A stretch of 64,000 nt of DNA from contig OZ035962.1 in the NCBI GenBank assembly GCA_964034945.1, positions 81,179,942 to 81,243,941 of the forward strand, written 5' to 3'. Origin of the DNA: Chrysopilus asiliformis. Its lineage: Eukaryota; Arthropoda; Insecta; Diptera; Rhagionidae. The notes under the pieces are model-generated. The model ran no database searches. It was not told where the DNA came from and was given only the letters and a program-made list of their open reading frames with translations. Made by a program: the position numbers and the translations under genes. Shown piece after piece: positions 36,657 through 45,176 of this stretch. Every line of letters begins with the position of its first letter. Within the stretch, counting starts at the first letter, position 1.

Positions 36657-37040
36657 TATTTTCTGATATATCTAGAAATGGGTTCTTAACACATTCGTTT
36701 CTAGAACAAAATCGATCAATTATTGCCTGATATTAGAAGTTACCGCTCAGTATTTTCTAGTTGCCTAGAAATTTATTCTTATCATATTCCTTTCAAGAAT
36801 AAAGTTAGAAAATTGCTGTTTTAGGTGATGCGAAATCCATCAAAAATTTCTTGATGTTAGAGCAAACCGTTCAGTATTTTCTACTTGTGCAGAAATAAAT
36901 TCTTAATACATTCCTTTCTAGAGCAAAGTTAGAAATTTGTTTTTAAAATTCTAGTAAAAATGATCAAATATTTCTTAATTTTAGAAAATATCTTCTAGTC
37001 AGCCAGCAATAAGTTCTTACAATATTCCTTTGTGGACTCC
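36657..37040. repeat. Subterminal tandem repeats of the TIR element, ~94-123 bp unit
   Basis: Units begin at about 36657, 36751, 36874 and 36989, each with TATTTTCT..., a TTCTTA...ACATTCCTTTCTAGA block and AAGTTAGAA. The copies are degenerate. Similar motifs (ATTCCT, TTTTCTAG) occur in the opposite end zone at 44600-44700. Confidence 0.6.
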
Positions 37041-37200
37041 ATAACCCCGCGACTAAAAATTTAGTTGCAAATTCAAAGCGCTGTCGGCCCTTATATTGCA
37101 AATATTAGGATACAAGAATAAAAACAGAAAAATGCATGAAATGTTTGTCTTCAATAATATTTTTATTTTTTATTGAATTTTATGACAAATAAGTTACAAA

Positions 37201-37204
37201 AACT
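37201..37204. repeat. Target-site duplication AACT of the Ty3 element (left copy)
   Basis: AACT here and at 43371-43374 flank the LTRs exactly. A 4-bp duplication is usual for Ty3 elements of the Mdg3 type. Confidence 0.85.
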
Positions 37205-37398
37205 TATAAGGCCACTTCTAGGTGAACTCCCGGAAGCGTCATGCTTCGATTGACATCTGAAACTTAGTGTCCTAACTCCTCTCGGTATTCCGAGCGAGAA
37301 CGTTTCAAACGACAGTCGACCTCCTCCGAGAGCTACCCTACCACCACTAAGGTGGCTGGCGCAGTAGTTAGTATCCTCAATTAGTTTTCATGCTTACA
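37205..37398 (-). repeat. 3' LTR
   Basis: Read on the minus strand it starts TGTAAGCATG and ends GGCCTTATA, so the inner terminus is not the usual CA. No difference from the other LTR was seen over 194 bases. No AATAAA lies inside. The purine stretch just upstream (minus strand, GCAGGAAGGCCGAAC) is a weak polypurine tract. Confidence 0.85.
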
Positions 37399-37827
37399 GT
37401 TCGGCCTTCCTGCGACATCACTGTCCCAGTGATCCCGAGTTGGGCCTTCTACTTAACACCTATTCTACTCAACTTATGCTACTTATGATTACGACTAAGC
37501 ACTGGCGCACCAAATTCCAGATTGAATTTAGAACCCAGATACTCGTCCATGCTATTAGTGGTTAGTTTTTTTTCCAGTTGGATCCAAATACAGAAGCGCC
37601 AGCTTCTCAAAGCACACAGCTTTCCAAAGCACACAGCTTTGCAACTTATTTCGAACTCGAGTTCCGTCTTGACTCACTAATCCATTAGTGGAGTTAACAA
37701 TAATTACCATTAGGGTGTACAGCGCCAGGACCCACAACAGGAACATCATCATTGAGTTGGGCGGAGAGGTAGGAGGTCAGTGTTTACCTAGCTTGCCAGT
37801 AATTCAGCCGATGATTATTATGATATT

Positions 37828-37917
37828 TAAAAAAGAGTTTTTTTTTTTATTTTTTTTTTTTTTTTATTTTTTTTTATTTTTTTTTTTTTTTTTTTTTTTT
37901 TTATTTTTTTTTTTTTC
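37828..37917 (-). repeat. A-rich tract in the retrotransposon 3' untranslated region
   Basis: On the minus strand this is almost pure A with scattered T and G, about 90 bases, between the Gag-Pol stop and the 3' LTR. On the plus strand it makes a spurious Phe-rich frame. The remainder of 37399-38128 is non-coding. Confidence 0.8.
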
Positions 37918-38128
37918 TTTTCCAAAATAATTCAAGTAATTGAAATCAATTAATTAACATAAGAATAATTCAAGTAATTCAAGTAATTTTAATCAATTAA
38001 TTCACATAAGAATAATTCAAGTAACTCAAGTAATTCAAATCATCTAATTCACATAAATAGGTTAGGAAATAAAACGGAAACAAATTCAAAATTTCTCATC
38101 TAATAACTACATGATCTCGATTCATCGT

Positions 38129-41100
38129 TCAGTCTTGATCATTATCTTCGTCATTATTCACATCTAACTCGTCAAATTGGCACCACGGCTTAAGACGATC
38201 GGCGGCCCAAACAGAGGAAAACGATCGGCCGGAAATTTTAATCCCGGGAGGGTCCGTGATAAGGTACCGATCCTTTCCAAGGACTTTAGAAACCATGTAA
38301 GGTCCCTTAAATTTTGGCAAATGTTTTCGCGGAGCCCCCGTCGCCGCTGGTTCGGATTTTAGTAGCACAAAATCTCCTTCTGCATAAATTCGTGGCGGAA
38401 CATGTCTTTCATTAACCCTTTCAGCCTGACGCTTGCGTTCGGTCAGAATTCTGTCCGCAGCTCGGTTACGTAATTCACTCAAGGGTATTAATTCTTCGTG
38501 GTCAGTGTTCCTCATAGCGAGGTCACTATGTAGATTCGCCGTTAAAGTATTCTGCAATAGGCCCTTTGGATTATACCCTAACAGTAATTGCTGTGGTGTC
38601 TGGCGGGTTACTTTGTGCGGTAAACAATTCAGGCCCCATTGAATTTCCTGTAGGTGAGCGTCCCAATCACGACCATCAGCCCGCTCTGTGGTAGTTGCTA
38701 TGGCCGTTCCCACGGTACGGAAATATCTCTCAATCTGCCCATTCGCACGGGGAGTCTGAACTGCCGTTTTGATATGCCGAATACCGTTATCTTCACAAAA
38801 TTGTTGAAACTCGCGGGACGTGAAGGCCGTCCCTCGATCGCTCACGATGACCGTCGGTATACCGAAAAATTGAGACAGATCTTTAAGCGTTTTGATCACA
38901 TAATTCGTCCGCGTACTTCGAACAGGTCGGAGAATCACAAACTTTGTGAACGAATCAATCACCCCTACGAGATGTTCATTTTGCTGACTGCTTTTGGGGT
39001 AAGGCCCGAGGTGATCAATATGGATAGTGTGAAAAGGAATGGCCTCTGTCGGAAAAGTATTTAATTGGTAATTCGTTTCATCTTTTCCCCTCTTGTTATA
39101 AGCGCATTGCATGCAATTATCCAAAAACTTTTTGGCGAATACCCTCATATTTGGAAACCAATAGGTTTTCTGTGCATGCAGTAACGTCCGATCTAATCCC
39201 GGGTGCCCTAAACCATCATGCGATGTCCGCAAGATTTGCCACCGAATGCTTTTAGGGACGACGAATTTATTGCCATCCTTGGTTTTCTTAAATAACCTCC
39301 CGTCTTTGAGGATGTACTCGCGGGCTGTTGTAGTATGCTTTTTATTGTTCTCGTCTTCCAGAATTGTTGTTATTTCAACTAGGTCACGGTCTTTCTTTTG
39401 AAGAAGACTCACCCAATCCTTCTCTTGAAGCGTTACAACCTGGATGTTATTGGGGTTTGCCGCGCTATTAAGGTTCGTTGTCCTATCTTTGTTCACATCG
39501 AGTCCTCCCGCTTCCATTGAAACTTCATCTCCTGCCTCGAGAGGTTCCACCCCTTTGTGGCAAGTGGCTCTACTTAAGGCATCCACGTGCCCCATTTTCG
39601 TTCCGGGTCGATATTCCAACTCAAAATCGTATTGCTGAATCTTCAGCCACCATCTAGCGATGCGGGGTATTAGATCTATTTGTTTTTTTGTAGCACGAAG
39701 AGAAGCACAGTCGGTCACTATTTTAAAATGTTTCCCCATGAGATAAAACTTGAATCTTTCCAAGCTTTCTACTACTGCTAGAGCTTCCAGCTCGAAACTG
39801 TGGTATTTCTGCTCGCAAGGGGTTGTAGCCCGACTAAAGTAAGAGACTGGACGTCGAATATTTTCCTCCGTAATTTGTAATAGAATTCCGGCGAGGCCTT
39901 TGGAACTTGCGTCCGTGTGTAGCTCATGATTTGCATGTGGTTCATACAATGCAAGAACAGGCCGCTCAGACAATTGTTTAGTAAGTTCCCTGAAAGATTT
40001 TTCCTGTTCATCGCCCCACTGGAATTCGATCCCCTTTTTCAACAATGACGTCAACGGCAACGCAATTCGAGCATAGTTTTTAATAAACCGGCGGAAATAG
40101 CTACTTAGGCCTAGGAACTGCCTAATCTGCGAAACGTTTTCAGGAACTGGATAATTCCGGATTTCATCTGTTTTTCCCAGACCGGGACGTACTGATCCAA
40201 AACTTACTTCGTGGCCTAGGAAATTTACCGAGGAATTAAAGAAAGAACATTTTTTTAAATTCAATGTAACATTGGCCTCCCGGAGCACTTCAAGCAGCTT
40301 TTGCAGTACCTCTATGGTCTCCTCCACCGTTTTGCAAGCTATTAATATATCGTCCATATAATCAATCAACCTGGCGTCATTTACGCGCTGCGCGATTCGT
40401 TTCATCAACCGTTTAAAATTTGCGGGCGCGTTGGTCAATCCAAACGGGACCGTAAGGTATTGATAATGGCCTTCGGCGGTGACGAAAGCAGTCAAGTGTC
40501 GACTTTCTGGGTGGAGCGGAATCTGGTGGTAACCGCTCATAAAGTCTAAGCTTGTATATACTTTTGCGCTTGATAATGAATTTAAAGACTCCTCAATATT
40601 TTTGGTTGGGAATCTTTCCTTTCGCGTGACATCATTAAGGAGGCGATAATCCACACATAAGCGGAAACTACCGTCTTTCTTTTTCGTTAACAAAACCGGG
40701 CTCGCAAACTCAGATGTGGACTCCTCTATTAGGTTGTTTCTCAAAAGATCCTCAATAATTTCTCTCAATGGTGCTCGGTGGTGAAAGGCCACTCGATTTG
40801 GCCGTACATGAATAGGCGTCTCATCTGTTAAGTTTATTCTCATCTCTGCCCAGTTGGTTTTCCCAAGTTCCGACGTTTTCATGGCAAAACAGTCGCGATA
40901 ATTATTAATTAACTCTGTCAATTGCTTTATGCTGTCCGTCTGAGTAAGGTCTCCGAACACGATGTCATTCTCCGTGATTTGCGTAACTTGCATTTGTCGA
41001 GACTGTGAAGGGTTAGGTAAAGGATTGGTTATCAAATTCTGACTATCCGGGATAGAATCCCTTAAAACCCGTAGTTCCCCCCAACGTTTAATGACTTGAA

Positions 41101-42409
41101 CTCCGGGTTGGTTGGTAAACGTTTGGCCTATCATGACTGGGGTTTCCTGAGCGGAATCTGGAACGACGAGAATATCGGTTGGCGCAGACACATCGCCTAT
41201 GGTGATTACTTTACATATTTTACCCACAGCCTCACAAGTTCCACCGCCGAATCCACTCAGAATTCGCTTAGAATCGTGACTAATTTGCCATCCCTGGGCC
41301 CGACAGTCTGATTGTCTGATTGTACACACCTCACTGCCCAGATCGATAAAGGCCTCTATGGGTCTTTCATCTATCAAAACCACCTGATGCAATTCACTTT
41401 TCGTGGCTCCCGTTACTAACCGTATTTTCGACGTGGCTTGTGTAGGAGACTGGTTTTTTGAGGGGCATTTGGCAGCCATGTGTCCGGGTTGTTTACAATG
41501 ATAACACGACCCCTTAAAGATTCTGGTATTACCCGCGGCATCACTGCGAAATTGATTTTGGACTCCCTGAGGCTGATTGGGGAACGAATGATTTTGACGA
41601 TTATGAAACGAATGATGTTGGCGATTGGGACCCGAATGAACTAATGGTGACGATAGATTTCTTGCCGTTTCTGTTAATTGGCCCCTCGTATACGAATGGG
41701 AAGGAATGCTAATTCCACGACTATGACTCGGCTTATTGAGGCTTTCGTAGTATTTAATTCTGGCCAGTAACTGTATGGGATCTGTAAACGTGCTTGCCAT
41801 TAGTACCGTTTTTAGATTTGGGTCCGTAATTCCCGAAATTATATACTTAATCGTGGTTTCGTCATTCAATTTTATTGACTTGGCCATTGCTGAGATTTCA
41901 TAGACGAAACTTTCAATCGGTTCTTCGCGTTTTCTTTTCCGATTCCTCAATTTCTCATGAACGGACGCCTCATCTATCGCGCATGGGAAACTCCGTATCA
42001 AATCCGTCTTAAAAGTTTCCCAGTCTAGGAAAACTCCTTCTCGCGTTTGTAACCAGAATTGTGCCGCCTCACGCAATCTAATTGTGGCGTATAGTAAGGT
42101 CGCCCGGTCGTCCCATAAATAGGCCGATTTGAGTCGTTCAATATGTTGGACCCATCGTTTCGCGTCCAAACTTGTCGGATTTCCCGGCCGAAATTCCGGT
42201 ATTAACCCACGAATTTCTTCCATGCCCAACTTCATGGTAATATTGCCCAACGACGACACGCACTGATCCTGCATCGGCTGAGAAATTGAACTCGATACGC
42301 CCGGCGACGACTGAATCATCGATTGCGCCTCTGCGTCTTTTCCTGATCGCTTTCCTTCCACGACCCGACGAGTCGCCGTGCCCCGACCCCGTCTACTTGA
42401 CCCCGACAT
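38129..42409 (-). CDS. Gag-Pol polyprotein of the Ty3 element
   Basis: The protein has 1,426 residues from ATG at 42409 to TGA. Order: Gag (1-300), one zinc knuckle C302-x2-C305-x4-H310-x4-C315, protease with D356-L-G instead of the usual DT/SG, reverse transcriptase with catalytic D622 and YMDD at 684-687, and RNase H with D832, E873-region and D900. Integrase follows: HHCC zinc site H1064, H1069, C1099, C1102; catalytic D1132, D1191, E1227 (35 residues between the last two); and a GPY/F-type motif KFKGPY at 1366-1371. No chromodomain and no envelope. The frame is unbroken and could be active unless the protease change matters. Codon use is clearly less AT-rich than the surroundings. Confidence 0.95.
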   Translation of the reverse strand: MSGSSRRGRGTATRRVVEGKRSGKDAEAQSMIQSSPGVSSSISQPMQDQCVSSLGNITMKLGMEEIRGLIPEFRPGNPTSLDAKRWVQHIERLKSAYLWDDRATLLYATIRLREAAQFWLQTREGVFLDWETFKTDLIRSFPCAIDEASVHEKLRNRKRKREEPIESFVYEISAMAKSIKLNDETTIKYIISGITDPNLKTVLMASTFTDPIQLLARIKYYESLNKPSHSRGISIPSHSYTRGQLTETARNLSSPLVHSGPNRQHHSFHNRQNHSFPNQPQGVQNQFRSDAAGNTRIFKGSCYHCKQPGHMAAKCPSKNQSPTQATSKIRLVTGATKSELHQVVLIDERPIEAFIDLGSEVCTIRQSDCRAQGWQISHDSKRILSGFGGGTCEAVGKICKVITIGDVSAPTDILVVPDSAQETPVMIGQTFTNQPGVQVIKRWGELRVLRDSIPDSQNLITNPLPNPSQSRQMQVTQITENDIVFGDLTQTDSIKQLTELINNYRDCFAMKTSELGKTNWAEMRINLTDETPIHVRPNRVAFHHRAPLREIIEDLLRNNLIEESTSEFASPVLLTKKKDGSFRLCVDYRLLNDVTRKERFPTKNIEESLNSLSSAKVYTSLDFMSGYHQIPLHPESRHLTAFVTAEGHYQYLTVPFGLTNAPANFKRLMKRIAQRVNDARLIDYMDDILIACKTVEETIEVLQKLLEVLREANVTLNLKKCSFFNSSVNFLGHEVSFGSVRPGLGKTDEIRNYPVPENVSQIRQFLGLSSYFRRFIKNYARIALPLTSLLKKGIEFQWGDEQEKSFRELTKQLSERPVLALYEPHANHELHTDASSKGLAGILLQITEENIRRPVSYFSRATTPCEQKYHSFELEALAVVESLERFKFYLMGKHFKIVTDCASLRATKKQIDLIPRIARWWLKIQQYDFELEYRPGTKMGHVDALSRATCHKGVEPLEAGDEVSMEAGGLDVNKDRTTNLNSAANPNNIQVVTLQEKDWVSLLQKKDRDLVEITTILEDENNKKHTTTAREYILKDGRLFKKTKDGNKFVVPKSIRWQILRTSHDGLGHPGLDRTLLHAQKTYWFPNMRVFAKKFLDNCMQCAYNKRGKDETNYQLNTFPTEAIPFHTIHIDHLGPYPKSSQQNEHLVGVIDSFTKFVILRPVRSTRTNYVIKTLKDLSQFFGIPTVIVSDRGTAFTSREFQQFCEDNGIRHIKTAVQTPRANGQIERYFRTVGTAIATTTERADGRDWDAHLQEIQWGLNCLPHKVTRQTPQQLLLGYNPKGLLQNTLTANLHSDLAMRNTDHEELIPLSELRNRAADRILTERKRQAERVNERHVPPRIYAEGDFVLLKSEPAATGAPRKHLPKFKGPYMVSKVLGKDRYLITDPPGIKISGRSFSSVWAADRLKPWCQFDELDVNNDEDNDQD

Positions 42410-43162
42410 GGCAATTGATCAATAACTAACACCGGTCTATTTATGTAAATTTTACACTTGGTTCTATCAAATTAATTTTCCAAAATTCATAAAAGTTTAT
42501 AATAAAATTGTCTTAGCTTTTGGATGGGTTACCACAACCACCCGTTTCTTCCCTCGATGGGTAAACCTGCCTCTTCCTCCAATTTTCTCGCCCGAACTCG
42601 TGCACGATCCTGCTTGATTTTTCTAACAATGTCACTGCACTGAGAAAACCTACAATGGCATAAATTTTTCCACTTTTGTTTTTACTTTAACTTCAATCAT
42701 TCAAATCAATTCAAATCATAAGATTTCTATTGTTTTTCCTAGGACTACTACAATTCGCATCTATCTCCGATCATGATCACTTGTCGAATAATATTTTCTA
42801 ATAATTTCATCACACGACGAAAACCGGTTATCTTGCTCGGCTAGGCTAACAGCGATCGAATACAAACAACGATCAACTCTGGCGGCTGAGTATCCGCATG
42901 TATGTGTGGGTTTACGAGCCTTAGCACCGGCAACACAACAAAGCGACTGCATGGCAGTTACATAAATGTGTGTGCCTTTGTTGCCAATTCTCGTCCAACA
43001 CCATACGGTATAGTCTCATACCCCGCACTCCGAGCTGCTGTTCGTCTTCCACCGGTGACTCATCGCTGCATTTTTGTGACACTGAACTTTTATCTTCGAT
43101 GAATGATCTTCCCTTGCCGTTTCCAGGATTTGCACTTTCCACTTTTTACTGTGAGCTGATAA
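42410..43162 (-). other. 5' untranslated leader of the Ty3 element
   Basis: It lies between the primer site and the Gag start. It is less AT-rich than genomic flanks and holds only short frames (for example 42902-43197) that show no domain. Confidence 0.7.
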
Positions 43163-43174
43163 TTCCACTTCTGA
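43163..43174 (-). promoter_or_regulatory. Candidate primer-binding site for tRNA-Leu
   Basis: The plus strand reads TTCCACTTCTGA, which closely matches the 3' acceptor end of insect tRNA-Leu (CCCACTTCTGACA before CCA). It sits immediately inside the 5' LTR. The outer three bases complementary to CCA are absent, so priming would be slightly internal. Confidence 0.6.
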
Positions 43175-43176
43175 TT

Positions 43177-43370
43177 TATAAGGCCACTTCTAGGTGAACT
43201 CCCGGAAGCGTCATGCTTCGATTGACATCTGAAACTTAGTGTCCTAACTCCTCTCGGTATTCCGAGCGAGAACGTTTCAAACGACAGTCGACCTCCTCCG
43301 AGAGCTACCCTACCACCACTAAGGTGGCTGGCGCAGTAGTTAGTATCCTCAATTAGTTTTCATGCTTACA
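43177..43370 (-). repeat. 5' LTR
   Basis: Identical as displayed to 37205-37398 (offset 5,972). It is followed outside by AACT at 43371-43374. TGTAAG at its outer end supplies the stop codon that truncates the host reading frame. Confidence 0.9.
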
Positions 43371-44314
43371 AACTTCTTAATTTTTTAACAATTAAATATT
43401 TACGGTGTATATACTTTTTGTTCCAACTAGTATCTAGTATATATGGTTGGCATGACAGATCACAAAAACTGGCGTACTTTGCTTTTCTAGCTTCGATGGC
43501 GTCTTTGAGATCCAATTCGGAATCAACTTGAAGTATTAGACCACGTTGTGAGTCGGCTATGCTGAGTTTCCAGATTTTTTTGGGATCATCTTTCCGTTTT
43601 ACTTGCCCAGTCGGTGTTAAAAAGAAATGGAGACATTGGCATATGGTAAAGTGACAATCATTGACATCTGAAACAAAGAAATGGAATTATCAGCTAAATA
43701 ACATTCTAATAAAGGCTTTCAATTAATATTACAATAGAAAGGATAATTGTACTTGGATTATATTACGGAAAGTTACGGTATTTTTTTAAAAAAATATGTT
43801 TACCTTTAAATTCGAGTGAAAGAAGGAGTTTCGTTTGATCTTTTTCTGATCCAATTCTTAAAAATTGAGGTACAATTTTTTTCCATCCTTCAAGAAGCCC
43901 GCAGCCGTTTGAAAAGAGGGCATCGAAGTCAATATCTATGTAAATTGAAAGAATTGTTACTTTTTTACTTAGATGGAAAATAATGGCTTACCAATCGTGC
44001 TCCGGACGAATGCCTCAATGCTGGCCATTCGTCTACCAGTTTTTTTTATATTATTAGTTTTTTTTTGAACTGGTGGGAACGTAATTTGCTCGTAGGTTTC
44101 CACTGCAGTTCTACACAATCCCATGGTTCGCGATAGTGCTTTAGCCAAATTTGGCATTGCTGAATCTCTCTTCACCTTTGTTAATAAAAAAATTATTATT
44201 AAATTGATTATAGTTTTAAAACGAACTTTGAAAATATGGGTACTGATCTTCCATTCCCCATTCCTTTAACACAGCAAAAAGTTTTTCGTCAACTGGATTA
44301 TATTGCTGCTCCAT
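43371..44314 (-). CDS. Exons 1-4 of the SAM-like gene, part upstream of the Ty3 insertion
   Basis: This part codes for about 228 of the 240 residues. At the junction the reading frame enters the LTR as AGT T|TG TAA, so the LTR provides a stop codon after one extra Leu. The transcript could still give a nearly full protein missing only the last 12 original residues. Gene and retrotransposon lie in the same orientation. The peptide is Lys-rich with no signal peptide or membrane segment. A TCAGTT initiator-like motif lies 60 bases upstream of the ATG. Confidence 0.6.
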
Positions 44315-44373
44315 GCTAATAAACTTTTTCAACTTACTCACCGAACTAACGCACGCTGCGACGGATTACGAAC

Positions 44374-44379
44374 AACTGA
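44374..44379 (-). promoter_or_regulatory. Initiator-like motif upstream of the SAM-like gene
   Basis: The minus strand reads TCAGTT about 60 bases before the ATG at 44314. This matches the arthropod initiator TCAGTY. No TATA box is evident at the expected distance. Confidence 0.35.
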
Positions 44380-44519
44380 GAACTAACTCCGTGCGTTTTT
44401 TGAATTTCATTTTCGTATGTCTCGCATTTTTTCGAGTCGGTTCGGGTGACACGAGACTTCGAGAATTTGAAGATTTGAAAGAACGATCCCAGAAAACATT
44501 ACTAGATCGATCTTAAAGT

Positions 44520-45172
44520 TCTGAATTCAATCAAATAGTTCCAAATCAGATAGAAAATGCAGTCTTGAAGTAAGAATTAGTTTTCTCGAATCGTCCTCAA
44601 AATGATATTTTCAGAGTAGAAAATCTTCTGATAGTACATACAAAAATGTTCTCAAATTAAGAAAGGAAGATTTTTATTTTCTAGCTCTAGAATATTCCTC
44701 TTAATTCAAGCATTCTGGAGTCACATAGGGCGCCAAACTTAGTTTTACAAACCGAATGAAAACATTTTGCTTTAGAAAATATTTTCTTATTTTAATTCTT
44801 GAGTTCTGAATACAAAAAAGTAATGATCCCACAAAAATAGTCAATGAAGTCCGAAAAAATAAATCATTTTCTTTAACTCGAGAAAATATTTTCTTATTTT
44901 TATCGCTATTTAATTAAATTGCGTATTTCGTGGATTTACTTTCTTAGATCTAGATTTACTTTCTTAGATCTAGAAAACTTTGTTGATCACTAAAAGATTG
45001 ATTTAAGAATTGCTTAGTTTCTTGAAATCAGATTTTTTTTTCTCATAATGAGAAAGTGGTACTTAAAACAATATAAAAGTTCTCATTTTAAGTTGATTTT
45101 TCTCAAAATTCGATTTTCTCGAATCAAGAAAACCTGTTTCTAGAAAATAGAAAATTATTATTTTCCGTGTAG
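44520..45172. repeat. Right subterminal zone of the TIR element
   Basis: A 20-bp direct repeat, ATTTACTTTCTTAGATCTAG, occurs twice head to tail (44934-44953 and 44954-44973). GAAAATATTTTCTTATTTT occurs near 44775 and 44882. Motifs TTTTCTAG and CTCGAA echo the left subterminal zone. No coding potential is seen. Confidence 0.55.
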
Positions 45173-45176
45173 TAAA

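Larger units (their letters stand above)
37205..43370 (-). mobile_element. Complete Ty3 (Gypsy) LTR retrotransposon, Mdg3/blastopia-like
   Basis: The element is 6,166 bp: 194-bp LTRs that appear identical, a candidate tRNA-Leu primer site, one Gag-Pol frame without frameshift, no env and a 4-bp AACT duplication. A single fused frame with a Leu primer is the layout I recall for blastopia/Mdg3 elements of flies. Identical LTRs and an intact frame indicate a very recent insertion. It lies inside the last exon of the SAM-like gene, in the same orientation. Confidence 0.9.
37163..44314 (-). pseudogene. Four-exon gene with SAM-like N terminus; last exon split by a Ty3 retrotransposon
   Basis: Exons on the minus strand: 44314-44227 (ATG start), 44159-43992, 43935-43804, and 43667-43371 continuing at 37200-37163 on the far side of the insertion. 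Introns are 67, 56 and 136 bases. Donors are GTTCGT, GTAAGC and GTAAAC; acceptors are TTCAG, CATAG and TTTCAG. Phases agree throughout and the total is 723 nt, 240 residues. The first intron has the weakest donor. The N terminus (EKLFAVLKEWGMEDQYPYF) resembles the start of a SAM helix bundle. Later come LFSNGCGLLEGWKKIVPQFL and KIWKLSIADSQRGLIL. These recall a dispersed family of SAM-containing, TE-associated animal proteins; this is recollection, not a search. The C terminus seems short for that family. Function is unknown. AATAAA overlaps the stop at 37165-37163. Confidence 0.6.
36349..45172 (-). mobile_element. Large TIR element carrying a spliced SAM-like gene, with a nested Ty3 insertion
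   Basis: Both ends are CTACACGGAAA in inverted orientation (36349-36359; 45172 downward). Each is followed inward by A/T text with TTTTCTA, and flanked outside by TAAA (36345-36348 and 45173-45176). The subterminal zones are rich in TTCTAGAAA-type motifs on both sides. Taking out the retrotransposon (37205-43370) and one AACT copy leaves about 2,654 bp. The only gene seen is the four-exon minus-strand gene at 37163-44314. No recognisable transposase is present, so this may be a non-autonomous element with a captured gene, or the gene itself may belong to the element. The TIRs are short, so the boundaries rest on TIR, TSD and symmetric subterminal zones together. Confidence 0.6.

Noticed and set aside
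37688..37930. Phe-rich plus-strand frame
   Set aside because: It reads through the T-rich strand of the A-rich 3' untranslated tract of the retrotransposon.
38177..39064. Plus-strand frames over the retrotransposon
   Set aside because: They are antisense shadows of the Gag-Pol frame.
43660..43700. Short matches between the SAM-like gene and the retrotransposon (ATTGACATCTGAAAC in the LTR; AGCTGATAATTCCA inverted near the primer site)
   Set aside because: They are 14-19 bases long and in inconsistent orientations. Such matches are expected occasionally in 64 kb and do not change the boundaries set by the LTRs and duplications.
36349..45172. A Maverick/Polinton-type giant element
   Set aside because: No polymerase B, packaging ATPase, capsid or protease genes are present. 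The size comes from a nested Ty3 insertion and the TIRs are short.
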